Positions 17,047-25,215 of a DNA stretch of 49,830 nt are shown here, one piece after another. Position numbers and translations under genes: made by a program. Positions within the stretch are counted from its first letter, which is position 1. The number at the start of each line of letters is the position of its first letter. Under the pieces are notes generated by a model that was not told the DNA's origin, ran no database searches, and saw nothing but the letters and a program-made list of their open reading frames with translations. This DNA is from an uncultured Eubacterium sp. (lineage in GTDB: Bacteria; Bacillota; Clostridia; Lachnospirales; Lachnospiraceae): assembly GCA_910589665.1 (NCBI GenBank), contig CAJUTR010000021.1:1-49830 (forward strand), written 5' to 3'.

Positions 17047-17661
17047 ATGAAAAAAACAGCATTACTACTTACAACCTGCTGCGCGCTTGTTCTGGCAGGC
17101 TGTTCAGCTACCGAACCATCAACAGGTACACCGCAGACAACAACCCAGTCCACAGACTCACAGGCTTCTCAAGACGATTCTGCTTCCGCTGCTGCAACTG
17201 CCGCGCCGGAGGAAAGCACAGCAGCGCCTGAAGAAACCACGGTAGCTTTGGGAGACAAAATGACACTGGCTGATTGGACGATCACCGCAAAGAAGGCTTC
17301 CGTCGAAAAGAAGATCAAAAACGGGAAATATCAGTATTTTCAACCGAAAAAAGGAAATTCTTTCATCGTCGTATCGCTCTCCGTCCGCAATGAGGGAAAA
17401 CAAGCCGAAGATTTCCTTCCCCGGGTCGGATATGAAGATAAGATGACGAGCGTGACCTTGTTCTATAAAGACGGTTATGAATATAAACCAACCGAACTGA
17501 TCGCCTATGATAAAGACCTGACCACACGGAAGGTTCAGCCGTTATCGACAGAAAAAGGTGTGGTCGCTTTCGAAGTTCCAAAAGAGGCAGCAAAGGCAAA
17601 AAAAGACCTGAAACTTACCTTTAAGTCAAAAGGACAGACGGCTTCCTATTCCTTGAAATAG
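17047..17661 (+). CDS. DUF4352-type lipoprotein
   Basis: 204 residues. Lipoprotein signal MKKTALLLTTCCALVLAGC (lipobox LAGC), then a long Ser/Thr/Ala/Glu linker (about 20-72) and one Ig-like domain starting at LGDKMTLADWTITAKKA with NSFIVVSLSVRNEGKQAEDF, the pattern of DUF4352/telokin-like proteins. These sit on the outer face of the membrane; function is not known, though some relatives are immunity or stress proteins. ATG behind GGAGG with a six-base gap. It stands as a single gene with a terminator. Confidence 0.85.
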   Translation: MKKTALLLTTCCALVLAGCSATEPSTGTPQTTTQSTDSQASQDDSASAAATAAPEESTAAPEETTVALGDKMTLADWTITAKKASVEKKIKNGKYQYFQPKKGNSFIVVSLSVRNEGKQAEDFLPRVGYEDKMTSVTLFYKDGYEYKPTELIAYDKDLTTRKVQPLSTEKGVVAFEVPKEAAKAKKDLKLTFKSKGQTASYSLK

Positions 17662-17696
17662 GAACATATTGCATCATAAATAGAAAATCAGGTAGA

Positions 17697-17744
17697 CAAA
17701 AATGTCTCTCAAGTCATAGGAATGGCGCTGAGGGACATTTTTTT
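17697..17744 (+). terminator. Terminator of the DUF4352 gene
   Basis: AAAATGTCTCTCA pairs with TGAGGGACATTTT (one G-U) around a 17-base loop and is followed by a T-run. Confidence 0.88.
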
Positions 17745-17747
17745 AAC

Positions 17748-17796
17748 TTGACATAAGTACGAAATCGTACTATAATACATGGTATGATTTCGTACC
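17748..17796 (+). promoter_or_regulatory. Promoter with two MarR-type operators
   Basis: A perfect TTGACA (17748-17753), 17-base spacer, TATAAT (17771-17776). The spacer contains the palindrome GTACGA-AA-TCGTAC (17757-17770). A second, near-identical palindrome GGTATGA-TT-TCGTACC (17781-17796) covers the transcription start. Centres are 25 bases apart. The product MarR dimer would block both polymerase contacts, so the marR/MATE operon is probably self-repressed and induced by a ligand. Confidence 0.88.
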
Positions 17797-17861
17797 AAAA
17801 AAAATGATAAATAAACCAGATCTCGTGTCTAATACAAAAATGTTCGACCATGGAGGAAAAA

Positions 17862-18299
17862 ATGAAAACATATGACTCAAAAGAACTAAAACGATTTAAT
17901 TACCTGTTCGGGGAAATTGACGCCGCCTATCATGAAGCATCCCTGCAACTCGGGTTGTCGGATAGCGCCATGCGGATCCTATACACGATCTGCGATAATG
18001 GCGGCGGCTGTCTGCTGCAAACGATCTGCCGCTATTCTGGACTGAGTAAACAGACGATCAACTCTGCCCTGCGCAAACTGGAAAAGGAAGGCACCGTCTA
18101 CCTGGAATCCGCAGGCTCGAAAACAAAAATGGTCTGTCTGACCGAAGAGGGGAAACAACTCGCAGCTAAAACCGCCATCAAGCTGCTGAATACCGAAAAC
18201 GAAATCTTCGACTCGTGGACGAAAGAAGAGGTCCATACCTATCTTTCCCTCACCGAGAAATTTTTAACTGATTTCAGAAACAAAACAAGACAGAAATGA
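17862..18299 (+). CDS. MarR-family transcriptional repressor
   Basis: 145 residues. Winged helix: SAMRILYTICDNGG (helix 2), LLQTICRYSGLSKQTINSAL (HTH), RKLEKEGTVYLESAGSKTKMVCLTEEG (wing). Flanking helices form the dimer. The ATG at 17862 is preceded by GGAGG with a five-base gap. Its stop overlaps the region of the MATE start, so the two are translationally close. It most likely represses its own operon through the two palindromes at 17757-17796. Confidence 0.93.
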   Translation: MKTYDSKELKRFNYLFGEIDAAYHEASLQLGLSDSAMRILYTICDNGGGCLLQTICRYSGLSKQTINSALRKLEKEGTVYLESAGSKTKMVCLTEEGKQLAAKTAIKLLNTENEIFDSWTKEEVHTYLSLTEKFLTDFRNKTRQK

Positions 18300-18307
18300 G
18301 GTTAGCT

Positions 18308-19624
18308 ATGAACATCCAATTATCCGATCACTTTACACATAAAAAACTACTGAGATTTACGTTCCCATCTATTATCATGTTGATCTTCACCTCCATTTAT
18401 GGTGTCGTTGACGGTTTTTTCGTCTCCAATTTTGTCGGGAAAACACCGTTTACTGCCGTAAATTTTATCATGCCCTTTTTAATGATCCTCGGATCACTTG
18501 GCTTCATGTTCGGAACGGGAGGCGGCGCTCTCATCGCCAAAACGATCGGAGAAGGAAAAACCGAAAAAGCAAACTGTCTTTTTTCACTTATCGTCTATTT
18601 TTCGATCGTATGCGGCATTACATGTATGGGACTTGGATTGCTTTTGATCCGCCCACTGGCAGCGGCGCTTGGTGCACAAGGACAGCTTTTAGAGGACAGC
18701 GTCACATACGGGCGCATCCTTTTACTGGCAATCACCGCTTTTATCCTCCAGTACGAATTCCAGTGTCTATTTGCCACCGCCGAAAAGCCAAAACTCGGAC
18801 TGTATATAACGATTGCCGCCGGACTTACCAATATGATATTTGACGCACTGTTTGTCGCCCTGTTTCAGTGGGGACTCGTTGGGGCTGCCGCCGCAACTGC
18901 TCTCAGCCAGTATGTCGGCGGTTTCATTCCGCTAATCTATTTTGCGCGCCCAAACGGCAGTCTGCTCAAACTCGGCAGAACTTCCTTTGATGGTTGGTCG
19001 CTCGTAAAAACGTGTACGAACGGCTCATCCGAACTGATGAGTACTTTTTCTACATCTGTCGTCAGCATGCTCTACAATGGCCAGTTATTAAACTATGCCG
19101 GTGAAGACGGTATTGCCGCTTACGGTGTTCTCATGTATGTCAGTCTGGTATTTCAGTCTGTATTTATCGGATATTCCGTCGGATCAGCTCCAATCATCGG
19201 ATACCATTTCGGTGCGCGGCATTCCGCAGAAATAAAAGGACTGTTGAAAAAGAGCCTGACATTGATCGGTCTGTTCTCTATCGTGATGTTTGCAGCTTCC
19301 CACATTTTATCTGGCCCGCTCTCGATGATATTTACCGGTTACGATGAAGGACTTTTTGATCTGACAAAACGTGCGTTCTTTATTTTTTGCTTTTCATTTT
19401 TGTTTTCAGGCTTTTCGATTTATGGCTCTTCTTTTTTTACCGCGCTAAACAACGGGTTTATTTCAGCCGCCATATCGTTTTTGAGAACGCTCGTGTTCCA
19501 GGTTTCTGCCGTACTTGTATTCCCGCTGTTTTTCGGCATTGACGGCATCTGGCTCTCCAGTGTTGCCGCCGAGTTGCTCGCGCTGGCGGTTACGGCACTC
19601 TTTCTTTTGAAAAAGGTGCGTTAA
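18308..19624 (+). CDS. MATE-family multidrug efflux transporter
   Basis: 438 residues and about 12 membrane segments. Family features include FPSIIMLIFTSIYGVVDGFFVSNFVG at the start, GSLGFMFGTGGGALIAKTIGEG, and the second half repeat (IGYSVGSAPIIGYHFGARHS). These proteins export drugs or cationic compounds using Na+ or H+. ATG at 18308 behind GAGG. Paired with the MarR gene, so the exported compound is probably also the inducer. Confidence 0.93.
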   Translation: MNIQLSDHFTHKKLLRFTFPSIIMLIFTSIYGVVDGFFVSNFVGKTPFTAVNFIMPFLMILGSLGFMFGTGGGALIAKTIGEGKTEKANCLFSLIVYFSIVCGITCMGLGLLLIRPLAAALGAQGQLLEDSVTYGRILLLAITAFILQYEFQCLFATAEKPKLGLYITIAAGLTNMIFDALFVALFQWGLVGAAAATALSQYVGGFIPLIYFARPNGSLLKLGRTSFDGWSLVKTCTNGSSELMSTFSTSVVSMLYNGQLLNYAGEDGIAAYGVLMYVSLVFQSVFIGYSVGSAPIIGYHFGARHSAEIKGLLKKSLTLIGLFSIVMFAASHILSGPLSMIFTGYDEGLFDLTKRAFFIFCFSFLFSGFSIYGSSFFTALNNGFISAAISFLRTLVFQVSAVLVFPLFFGIDGIWLSSVAAELLALAVTALFLLKKVR

Positions 19625-19640
19625 AAGGCGGGACGACATA

Positions 19641-19691
19641 AAAAAGGATACCGAGAAAAACCACTAGCCGTTCTTCTCGGTATCTTTTTTT
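19641..19691. terminator. Bidirectional terminator between MATE and xylanase
   Basis: GATACCGAGAA and TTCTCGGTATC form an 11-bp stem with A-run on the left and T-run on the right, so it works for both converging genes. Confidence 0.92.
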
Positions 19692-19724
19692 CATTTCACC
19701 TAACAATGGCAAATCTATGTGCTA

Positions 19725-22607
19725 CTACTCCGCTGTACCCTTCATCAGATCATGTACCTTAACAAACGAAGGTTTCACTCCCAGCTTTTCATTAAACAGA
19801 CCGCAATACGTCCCGTTCATCCGGTAACTGTAATCACTTTCCTCCATATCCGGTCTGTCCACGATTCCCCATATGGACACAGCCTTCAACGGTTTATCTG
19901 CTCTCTCTTTATTGATGTTAATGTATGTCTGGAACAGTTTTTTGTAAAATTCCCCGTGTGTCTCCAACGTCGTCTCATCGCCCTGATAGTTCCGCACGGC
20001 GAGTTCCGTCACCTGTACTTCTACTCCGCAGTCAGCGAATTTCTCGATCGCCGTCTTTACCAGGCCAATGTCATTATCATTCATACATCCAGCCTGCTGG
20101 CCAAAACCGCCGATGTAACTCTGCATACCAACGCCGTCGCACAATTTCACGTATCCGCCTTCACTATTTGGAAGCGTCTGGTTAATGGATTTTACCAGTT
20201 CACAGATCGCATCCCTCTTCGTCGGATAGAACGTAGAGAAATCGTTATAATACAGTTTTATATCGGCCAACCCCGGGTGTGCTCCCTTCTGTTCCTGAAT
20301 GATCTCATACGTGTACTTGAACGTATCTTCGACATAATGATCGCCCAGGATCTCATAGAACCGGTTCACCTTGCCGTCCCTCGTCGTCCTGACCATACGG
20401 GCATCTCCGTCAGCATGCTCTCCCTCTCCATCTGAGACAGCCTCGTTCACGACATCCCAGCAATAAATGACGCCCGGATATTTCTGCTCGAAATGTACGA
20501 GAACCTGTTTGATATAGCTTTTCAGCCTCGCCGTAACGACTTCCTTTGTGGCATAACCCTTGCTCGTATCATACCCTTCACGGAAGAACCAGTCACACAT
20601 ATCCGCATCCCACACCAGAACGTGTCCTCTCACCTTGATGCCATTATCTTTCGCAAAATCCATGATAATATCCGCATTCGTAAAGTTGATGACCGGCATG
20701 GAGCTCTCATCCACGTATTTTTCCTTGGAACCAGCTTCATTCAGCATCGAATACGCCTTCATCTCATTGGCAGCTGTCATACTATTGAAATGATATTTCA
20801 TAAGTTCGCCATATTTTTTATCCGTCGCCGTTTTCGTATTGTAAACCGTTCCCATCTTCAAACCATACGTTTTGGCCAGCTCAGAAAGCGATGAGTAGTT
20901 GCTCAGAGCATCTGATATATCCCGCGTATCCTTGACCAGCGTGATCGAATGGATCGTAATCGTCAATGGATCTGCAACGGCGCTACTGTCCCACGCCGCA
21001 TACCGCACACCAAAACCAAGCGCGTCCTCATTCCACAAATCCGCGGAAAGCTGCTGTCTCTCCTGCTTTACATCTACATAGGCGAGCGTTTTACTATCAT
21101 CTCCAAAGAAATCCTTTCCCTTATATTGATTCAAACAGATCGGCCCGTCTGTCTCCGCTGAAATATCAAAAACGATTTTCGAATACTCACTCAGGTCCAC
21201 GTCGGTTTTCGACGGATCCAAATAAAAGCAGATACCGCCTCCACCATATGTCTTCGTTATGGATACCGTCACGCTTCCGTCCTCATTGTAAACCGGCTCT
21301 CCATCCAAAACGGCAGTTGTTAAACACATCTCCGCATTCAGGATCATCTTTACACCATCTTCGATCGAAGAAGGCGGCAGCGTTGGTTTCTCTGTCGGAA
21401 CCGGTGTGATCACAGGTGTCGGTTCCGGTGTCGGCGTGATCTGACTGGCCGATATGAAACGCAGGCTGCCCAGTACGGCTGTGGCTGTCTGGGTAACGCC
21501 TTGTGCCAGTCCGGTATTCGTCATGATCGCAAACCGCGAGATCGTGACCGACTGGTACTCTTCCGGTATTTCAATGGTATATGTGCCAGTCTTTTTATTA
21601 TACTGGGTAATCTTTGTCAGTTCTTTTCCTTCCGAATCATACAGTTTAAACGAAACACTATCTGGTGTTCCGGCCACCTGAAGAGAATACTCTACTTTTA
21701 CAATGGTGTTCATCGGGATGGGATCATTCATCTTATAGTCCACCTGATTATACTGACTTGCCGCTGTAAACTCCGCGACTGCACCATTCTCTCCCACACT
21801 TGCCTTGATTGTTGACGCTGAACTTAATACCACTGCTGCCGAAGCCATATTTTTTGTCAGATCCGGCGCAGGCCTTGTTGTCGGCTCCACGGACGGTTCC
21901 GTCGTCGGTTTTACCGTTGGTTTTGTGTCCGGGTCCGCTGTCGGCTTTGTGTCTGGTTTCACCGTCGGCTCTGTGTTTGGTTTCGCCGTCGGTTTTGTGT
22001 CCGGCTTTACTGTCGGCTTCGTATCTGGATTCGATGTCGGCTTTGTGTCCGGTTTCGTTGTCGGTCCATCTGTCACCGGTGCTGCGGTTTCCCCTGTCGG
22101 CGGTGCCACTGTTTCCCCTGCCGGCGGTGCCACTGTTTCCCCTGCCGGCGGTGCCGCTGTCTCTCCAACCGGCGGTACTGTCGTTCCCGCAGCGGAAGGC
22201 TCTGCCGTAACACCCGGATTTACCGGTCCCCCTGGCTGAGTTGGCACATCTGACGGTTTGGCCTTCTCTGTCACCGTTATGTAACTTTTCAGCGTGTAAC
22301 GCTTTTTCCCTTTTTTCAGTGTCGCCAGAATTTGAGTCTTCCCTTTCTTTTTGGCGGTCACTTTTGCTCCGTATTTCCCGGATTTTTTCACCATGGCGAT
22401 TTTCTTATTCTTACTCTTCCACTTGATCTGAAACCCTTTCGCTCGCTTTACCGAAAGCTTAATGGTCTTTCCCTTTTTGACCGATACTTTCTTTTTACTC
22501 AATGCAGGCTTTTTTGAGCCCGCCCAAGCTGTATTTTGCACAGGCATCAGACAACTGCCTGCCAAAAGTGAGATCATGCACATCCATGATATCTGTTTTT
22601 TTCTCAT
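19725..22607 (-). CDS. Secreted GH10 endo-1,4-beta-xylanase, multidomain
   Basis: 960 residues from the ATG at 22607 (GGAGG 11 bases upstream). Signal peptide (1-30); a lysine-rich Ig-like domain (35-112); a long linker with APPxGET repeats and about eight KPDTKPT-type repeats (about 120-255); a beta domain (260-385); a TP-rich linker; a CBM-like domain (about 425-565, SEYSKIVFDISAE); then GH10 (about 585-955) with KVRGHVLVWD, acid/base E722 in WDVVNEAVSD, YYNDF, GMQSYIG, nucleophile E868 in VQVTELAV and SIWGIVD. It cuts xylan outside the cell. Its basic N-terminal domain resembles that of the SGNH esterase and suggests retention on the wall. Acts with that esterase. Confidence 0.94.
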   Translation of the reverse strand: MRKKQISWMCMISLLAGSCLMPVQNTAWAGSKKPALSKKKVSVKKGKTIKLSVKRAKGFQIKWKSKNKKIAMVKKSGKYGAKVTAKKKGKTQILATLKKGKKRYTLKSYITVTEKAKPSDVPTQPGGPVNPGVTAEPSAAGTTVPPVGETAAPPAGETVAPPAGETVAPPTGETAAPVTDGPTTKPDTKPTSNPDTKPTVKPDTKPTAKPNTEPTVKPDTKPTADPDTKPTVKPTTEPSVEPTTRPAPDLTKNMASAAVVLSSASTIKASVGENGAVAEFTAASQYNQVDYKMNDPIPMNTIVKVEYSLQVAGTPDSVSFKLYDSEGKELTKITQYNKKTGTYTIEIPEEYQSVTISRFAIMTNTGLAQGVTQTATAVLGSLRFISASQITPTPEPTPVITPVPTEKPTLPPSSIEDGVKMILNAEMCLTTAVLDGEPVYNEDGSVTVSITKTYGGGGICFYLDPSKTDVDLSEYSKIVFDISAETDGPICLNQYKGKDFFGDDSKTLAYVDVKQERQQLSADLWNEDALGFGVRYAAWDSSAVADPLTITIHSITLVKDTRDISDALSNYSSLSELAKTYGLKMGTVYNTKTATDKKYGELMKYHFNSMTAANEMKAYSMLNEAGSKEKYVDESSMPVINFTNADIIMDFAKDNGIKVRGHVLVWDADMCDWFFREGYDTSKGYATKEVVTARLKSYIKQVLVHFEQKYPGVIYCWDVVNEAVSDGEGEHADGDARMVRTTRDGKVNRFYEILGDHYVEDTFKYTYEIIQEQKGAHPGLADIKLYYNDFSTFYPTKRDAICELVKSINQTLPNSEGGYVKLCDGVGMQSYIGGFGQQAGCMNDNDIGLVKTAIEKFADCGVEVQVTELAVRNYQGDETTLETHGEFYKKLFQTYININKERADKPLKAVSIWGIVDRPDMEESDYSYRMNGTYCGLFNEKLGVKPSFVKVHDLMKGTAE

Positions 22608-22651
22608 TGTTGTAAGCACCTCCTGCAAGTTTTAGAAAAATATTAAACCTT

Positions 22652-22680
22652 ATACTATCATAGTGTCTATCGAAAAGCAA
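22652..22680 (-). promoter_or_regulatory. Promoter of the xylanase gene
   Basis: TTGCTT, 17 bases, TAGTAT on the minus strand, about 45 bases before the start. The rest of the 313-base gap (22681-22809) shows nothing else clear. Confidence 0.55.
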
Positions 22681-22809
22681 TTACGAATTTATAAATTATT
22701 TCTTATAAAACAATACATAGAAATGTTACACTTGGAAACACTAAATCATAATCAAGCGGAATACCTCGCTACATTTTCCCATTAAGAACTGTGAAAAGTA
22801 CATGAATTA

Positions 22810-22851
22810 TTAGCACTCACTCTTGACGAGTGCTAATAACAATGATATAAC
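22810..22851 (+). promoter_or_regulatory. CIRCE operator overlapping the hsp20 promoter
   Basis: TTAGCACTC (22810-22818), nine bases, GAGTGCTAA (22828-22836): the exact CIRCE inverted repeat bound by HrcA. The -35 TTGACG (22823-22828) lies inside the CIRCE spacer and the -10 TATAAC (22846-22851) follows after 17 bases, so HrcA bound here shuts the promoter until heat stress. Confidence 0.95.
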
Positions 22852-22920
22852 ATACTTGTATTTAAAAAACAGATTGCGTTCCATCATAGGAACGCCCATT
22901 CAAGATTGGAGGAATGACTT

Positions 22921-23361
22921 ATGTTAATGCCAAGTATCTTCGGAGAGAACATGTTTGATGATTTTTTTGATGGATTCTTTCGCCCTGCGAAAGCAACAGG
23001 CAGGTACAACATTCCATCAAACGACGTGATGAGGACTGATGTAAAAGAACTCGATCGCCATTATGAATTGGAGATCAATCTTCCCGGATACAAAAAGGAA
23101 GATGTCCAGGCCGAATTAAAAGACGGTTATCTGACGATCACAGCTTCGACAAATGCAAACACGGAAGAAAAGGATGAAAATGGTAAATATATCCGCCGTG
23201 AGCGATACGCCGGATCGTGCAGCAGAAACTTTTACGTCGGCGAACAGGTGACAGAACAGGATGTCCAGGCGAAGTTCGAAAATGGAATCCTCAAACTATC
23301 TGTTCCGAAAAAAGAAGCAGCTCCTCAGATTGAAGACAAAAAATATATCGAGATCAGCTGA
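22921..23361 (+). CDS. hsp20: Small heat shock protein (Hsp20/alpha-crystallin)
   Basis: 146 residues. The N-terminal arm MLMPSIFGENMFDDFFDGFF is followed by the alpha-crystallin domain: MRTDVKELDRHYELEINLPG, DGYLTITAS, RRERYAGSCSRNFYVG, and the C-terminal ENGILKLSVPKKE. These proteins form oligomers that hold unfolded proteins without ATP. GGAGG stands eight bases before the ATG. Regulated by HrcA through the CIRCE site 84 bases upstream. Single gene with its own terminator. Confidence 0.96.
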   Translation: MLMPSIFGENMFDDFFDGFFRPAKATGRYNIPSNDVMRTDVKELDRHYELEINLPGYKKEDVQAELKDGYLTITASTNANTEEKDENGKYIRRERYAGSCSRNFYVGEQVTEQDVQAKFENGILKLSVPKKEAAPQIEDKKYIEIS

Positions 23362-23372
23362 TGATAAGCGGA

Positions 23373-23415
23373 ACGGGAGCATACCTGATCGTGTATGCTC
23401 CCGTTGTCTTTTATG
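23373..23415 (+). terminator. Terminator of hsp20
   Basis: ACGGGAGCATAC and GTATGCTCCCGT form a 12-bp stem, followed by TGTCTTTTATG. Confidence 0.85.
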
Positions 23416-24066
23416 TCAAATCGCTAACTTCAATATATCCAATGGCCGTTTGACCAGATAGTCCGCGCCCGCGCACCTCAACTCCTCCTCACCCCCATAC
23501 CCGTACAATACCCCGGCACTGTCTATTCCATTTACTTTCGCGCCGTAAATATCCTGCTCCCTGTCACCCACCATCAGTATTTCCGCCCTGCCCCCGGCCC
23601 CTTCCCCAACCGCGTCAAGCGCACAGGCAATTACATCTTCTTTTCTACTCCTGCTGCCGTCCATCGTCGCCGCGCCGATCAGATCAAAATACGGATACAA
23701 TGCAAAATGTTTCAAGATCCGCACGGCAAACGGTTCCGGTTTCGATGTGGCAAGCACAAGTTTCTTTCCCCCGCTTTTCAGCGACTCTAAAACGTCCGGA
23801 ATGTCGGGATACAATTCATTTTCAAATATCCCTTTTTCACTGAAATACTTCCGGTAATATGCGATTGCTTCTTCCGCCTGCTCCTTGGAAAAGCCGCAGT
23901 AATCCATATACGATTCGAGTAACGGCGGGCCGATGAACCGATACAGCTCTTCCCTTTCTTTGACCTCCCGTCCCATTTTCTTTAACGAATACATGACGGA
24001 ATTTGTTATCCCGATCCCTGGGTCCGTCAACGTGCCGTCCAGGTCAAAAAAATAGTATTGATACAT
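23416..24066 (-). CDS. HAD-superfamily phosphatase (PGP-like)
   Basis: 216 residues. HAD motifs: I FFDLDGTLTD, II LATSKP, III KEDVIACAL (Lys), IV MVGDREQDIYGAK. The helical cap (about 15-80) is of the phosphoglycolate phosphatase/GmhB-PGP type. Hydrolyses a small phosphate ester in the cytosol; substrate not predictable. The start at 24066 fits AGAGG ten bases upstream; an ATG at 24102 that touches the stop of the hemerythrin gene is an alternative. Confidence 0.88.
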   Translation of the reverse strand: MYQYYFFDLDGTLTDPGIGITNSVMYSLKKMGREVKEREELYRFIGPPLLESYMDYCGFSKEQAEEAIAYYRKYFSEKGIFENELYPDIPDVLESLKSGGKKLVLATSKPEPFAVRILKHFALYPYFDLIGAATMDGSRSRKEDVIACALDAVGEGAGGRAEILMVGDREQDIYGAKVNGIDSAGVLYGYGGEEELRCAGADYLVKRPLDILKLAI

Positions 24067-24102
24067 GATCATATTTCCTCTCATCCAAAACCAAAACTTC
24101 AT

Positions 24103-24984
24103 TTACCGCATCTTGATACAAAACGCAAAATAGCCGATGCCCGTATCAAACAGCAGGCTGTAACGGGGATACTCGGACAGAAAATCCTGTTCCAGCTGTT
24201 CTTTCGTCAGCATGTGGTCTTTCTCAAATTCATACTGCTCCAGCATCTTAAAATATCCTCTCATATGCACCATCATCTGCTGTGAAATCTGCCTCACCGC
24301 ATCGAGCACCATTTTATCGACTTTTTTAAATTCAATGTCCAGCATTTGTCCAACTGTTCTCAGCGCAAGACGCTCTTCCATTACGAGAAAGACATGAAGC
24401 CGTTTTCCCTCTTTCGACCGATAGGAAATCCGGTCATAAATACATTTACCAAAATCTTCCCCTGCGTATTGTAAGCTGACCGTCCGGGTTTGAAGCTTAA
24501 ATACTTCCAGGATGATCTGGGAAACCACTTTTTCCATAGCGGCAGTCACATTTTTCGGCTGTACCGAATCCCACCGTTTCGGAACCTTCCCGGTAATGGC
24601 GCGGTCCTCGATGAGAACATGCCCTGTCAGCCATCCAAGACTGATGCCTATGAAATGCTGGATCGATTCGCTGGAATAATCATTTTCCTCCAAATCCTTT
24701 TCCAATGCAGGGATCGTTTTATCCCGCATCACATCATGCAGGCGCTTGTGCATTTCATACCCGTCATAGTGGATGGATCGCATATACTCCTCTTCTTCCG
24801 CAAAGTGCTTCAACGCATAGCTTTTAAAAAACTTGATCGCCTCCGCACTCGCCCATTTTCCTTTTTTCTCATCTTCACTAAGCACCATTAATTTGTAAAC
24901 AATTGAAAAAAGTCTCCGGTGTGCCTTATCAACCTTTTCTACACCAATATTAAATCGTTCATTCCATACTAGCTCTTTTGCCAT
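24103..24984 (-). CDS. Hemerythrin domain fused to a CheX-like domain
   Basis: 293 residues. The bacteriohemerythrin domain (1-140) shows the di-iron ligands: KAHRRLF (His), YALKHFAEEEEYM (His, Glu), YEMHKRLH (two His), GWLTGHVLIED (His, Asp). It binds O2 or senses it. Residues about 155-293 (GKCIYDRISYRSKEG, MVLDAVRQISQQMMVHMRGYF) resemble CheX/CheC-type phosphatase folds, though the ExxN active-site motif is not visible. GGAGG six bases before ATG. A guess: an oxygen sensor coupled to signalling; it may instead only store oxygen or iron. Confidence 0.75.
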   Translation of the reverse strand: MAKELVWNERFNIGVEKVDKAHRRLFSIVYKLMVLSEDEKKGKWASAEAIKFFKSYALKHFAEEEEYMRSIHYDGYEMHKRLHDVMRDKTIPALEKDLEENDYSSESIQHFIGISLGWLTGHVLIEDRAITGKVPKRWDSVQPKNVTAAMEKVVSQIILEVFKLQTRTVSLQYAGEDFGKCIYDRISYRSKEGKRLHVFLVMEERLALRTVGQMLDIEFKKVDKMVLDAVRQISQQMMVHMRGYFKMLEQYEFEKDHMLTKEQLEQDFLSEYPRYSLLFDTGIGYFAFCIKMR

Positions 24985-25124
24985 CTTTATCCTCCATCTG
25001 TGCATGTCATTTGCACATTACACAAATTCTCCTATTGTAGCTTTATTTACTATATTATATGCCCTTCATCAAAAATTGTCCAGTGACAGGCATGGAAAAA
25101 AAGAGGATCGTGGATACCCCGTCA

Positions 25125-25176
25125 CAAAAAAAACGGACGCGCAGGTATGACATCCTGCTTCTGCGCCCGTTTTTTA
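25125..25176 (-). terminator. Terminator of the alcohol dehydrogenase gene
   Basis: On the minus strand AACGGGCGCAG and CTGCGCGTCCGTT pair with a small bulge and are followed by eight U. Confidence 0.8.
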
Positions 25177-25215
25177 CGTCATCATCTTCCGGCCGATCCC
25201 ACACGTACGAAAAAA

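Noticed and set aside
21805..22239. Gly/Val-rich open frame opposite the xylanase linker
   Set aside because: Mirror of the TKPT/APPxGET linker repeats, no ribosome site.
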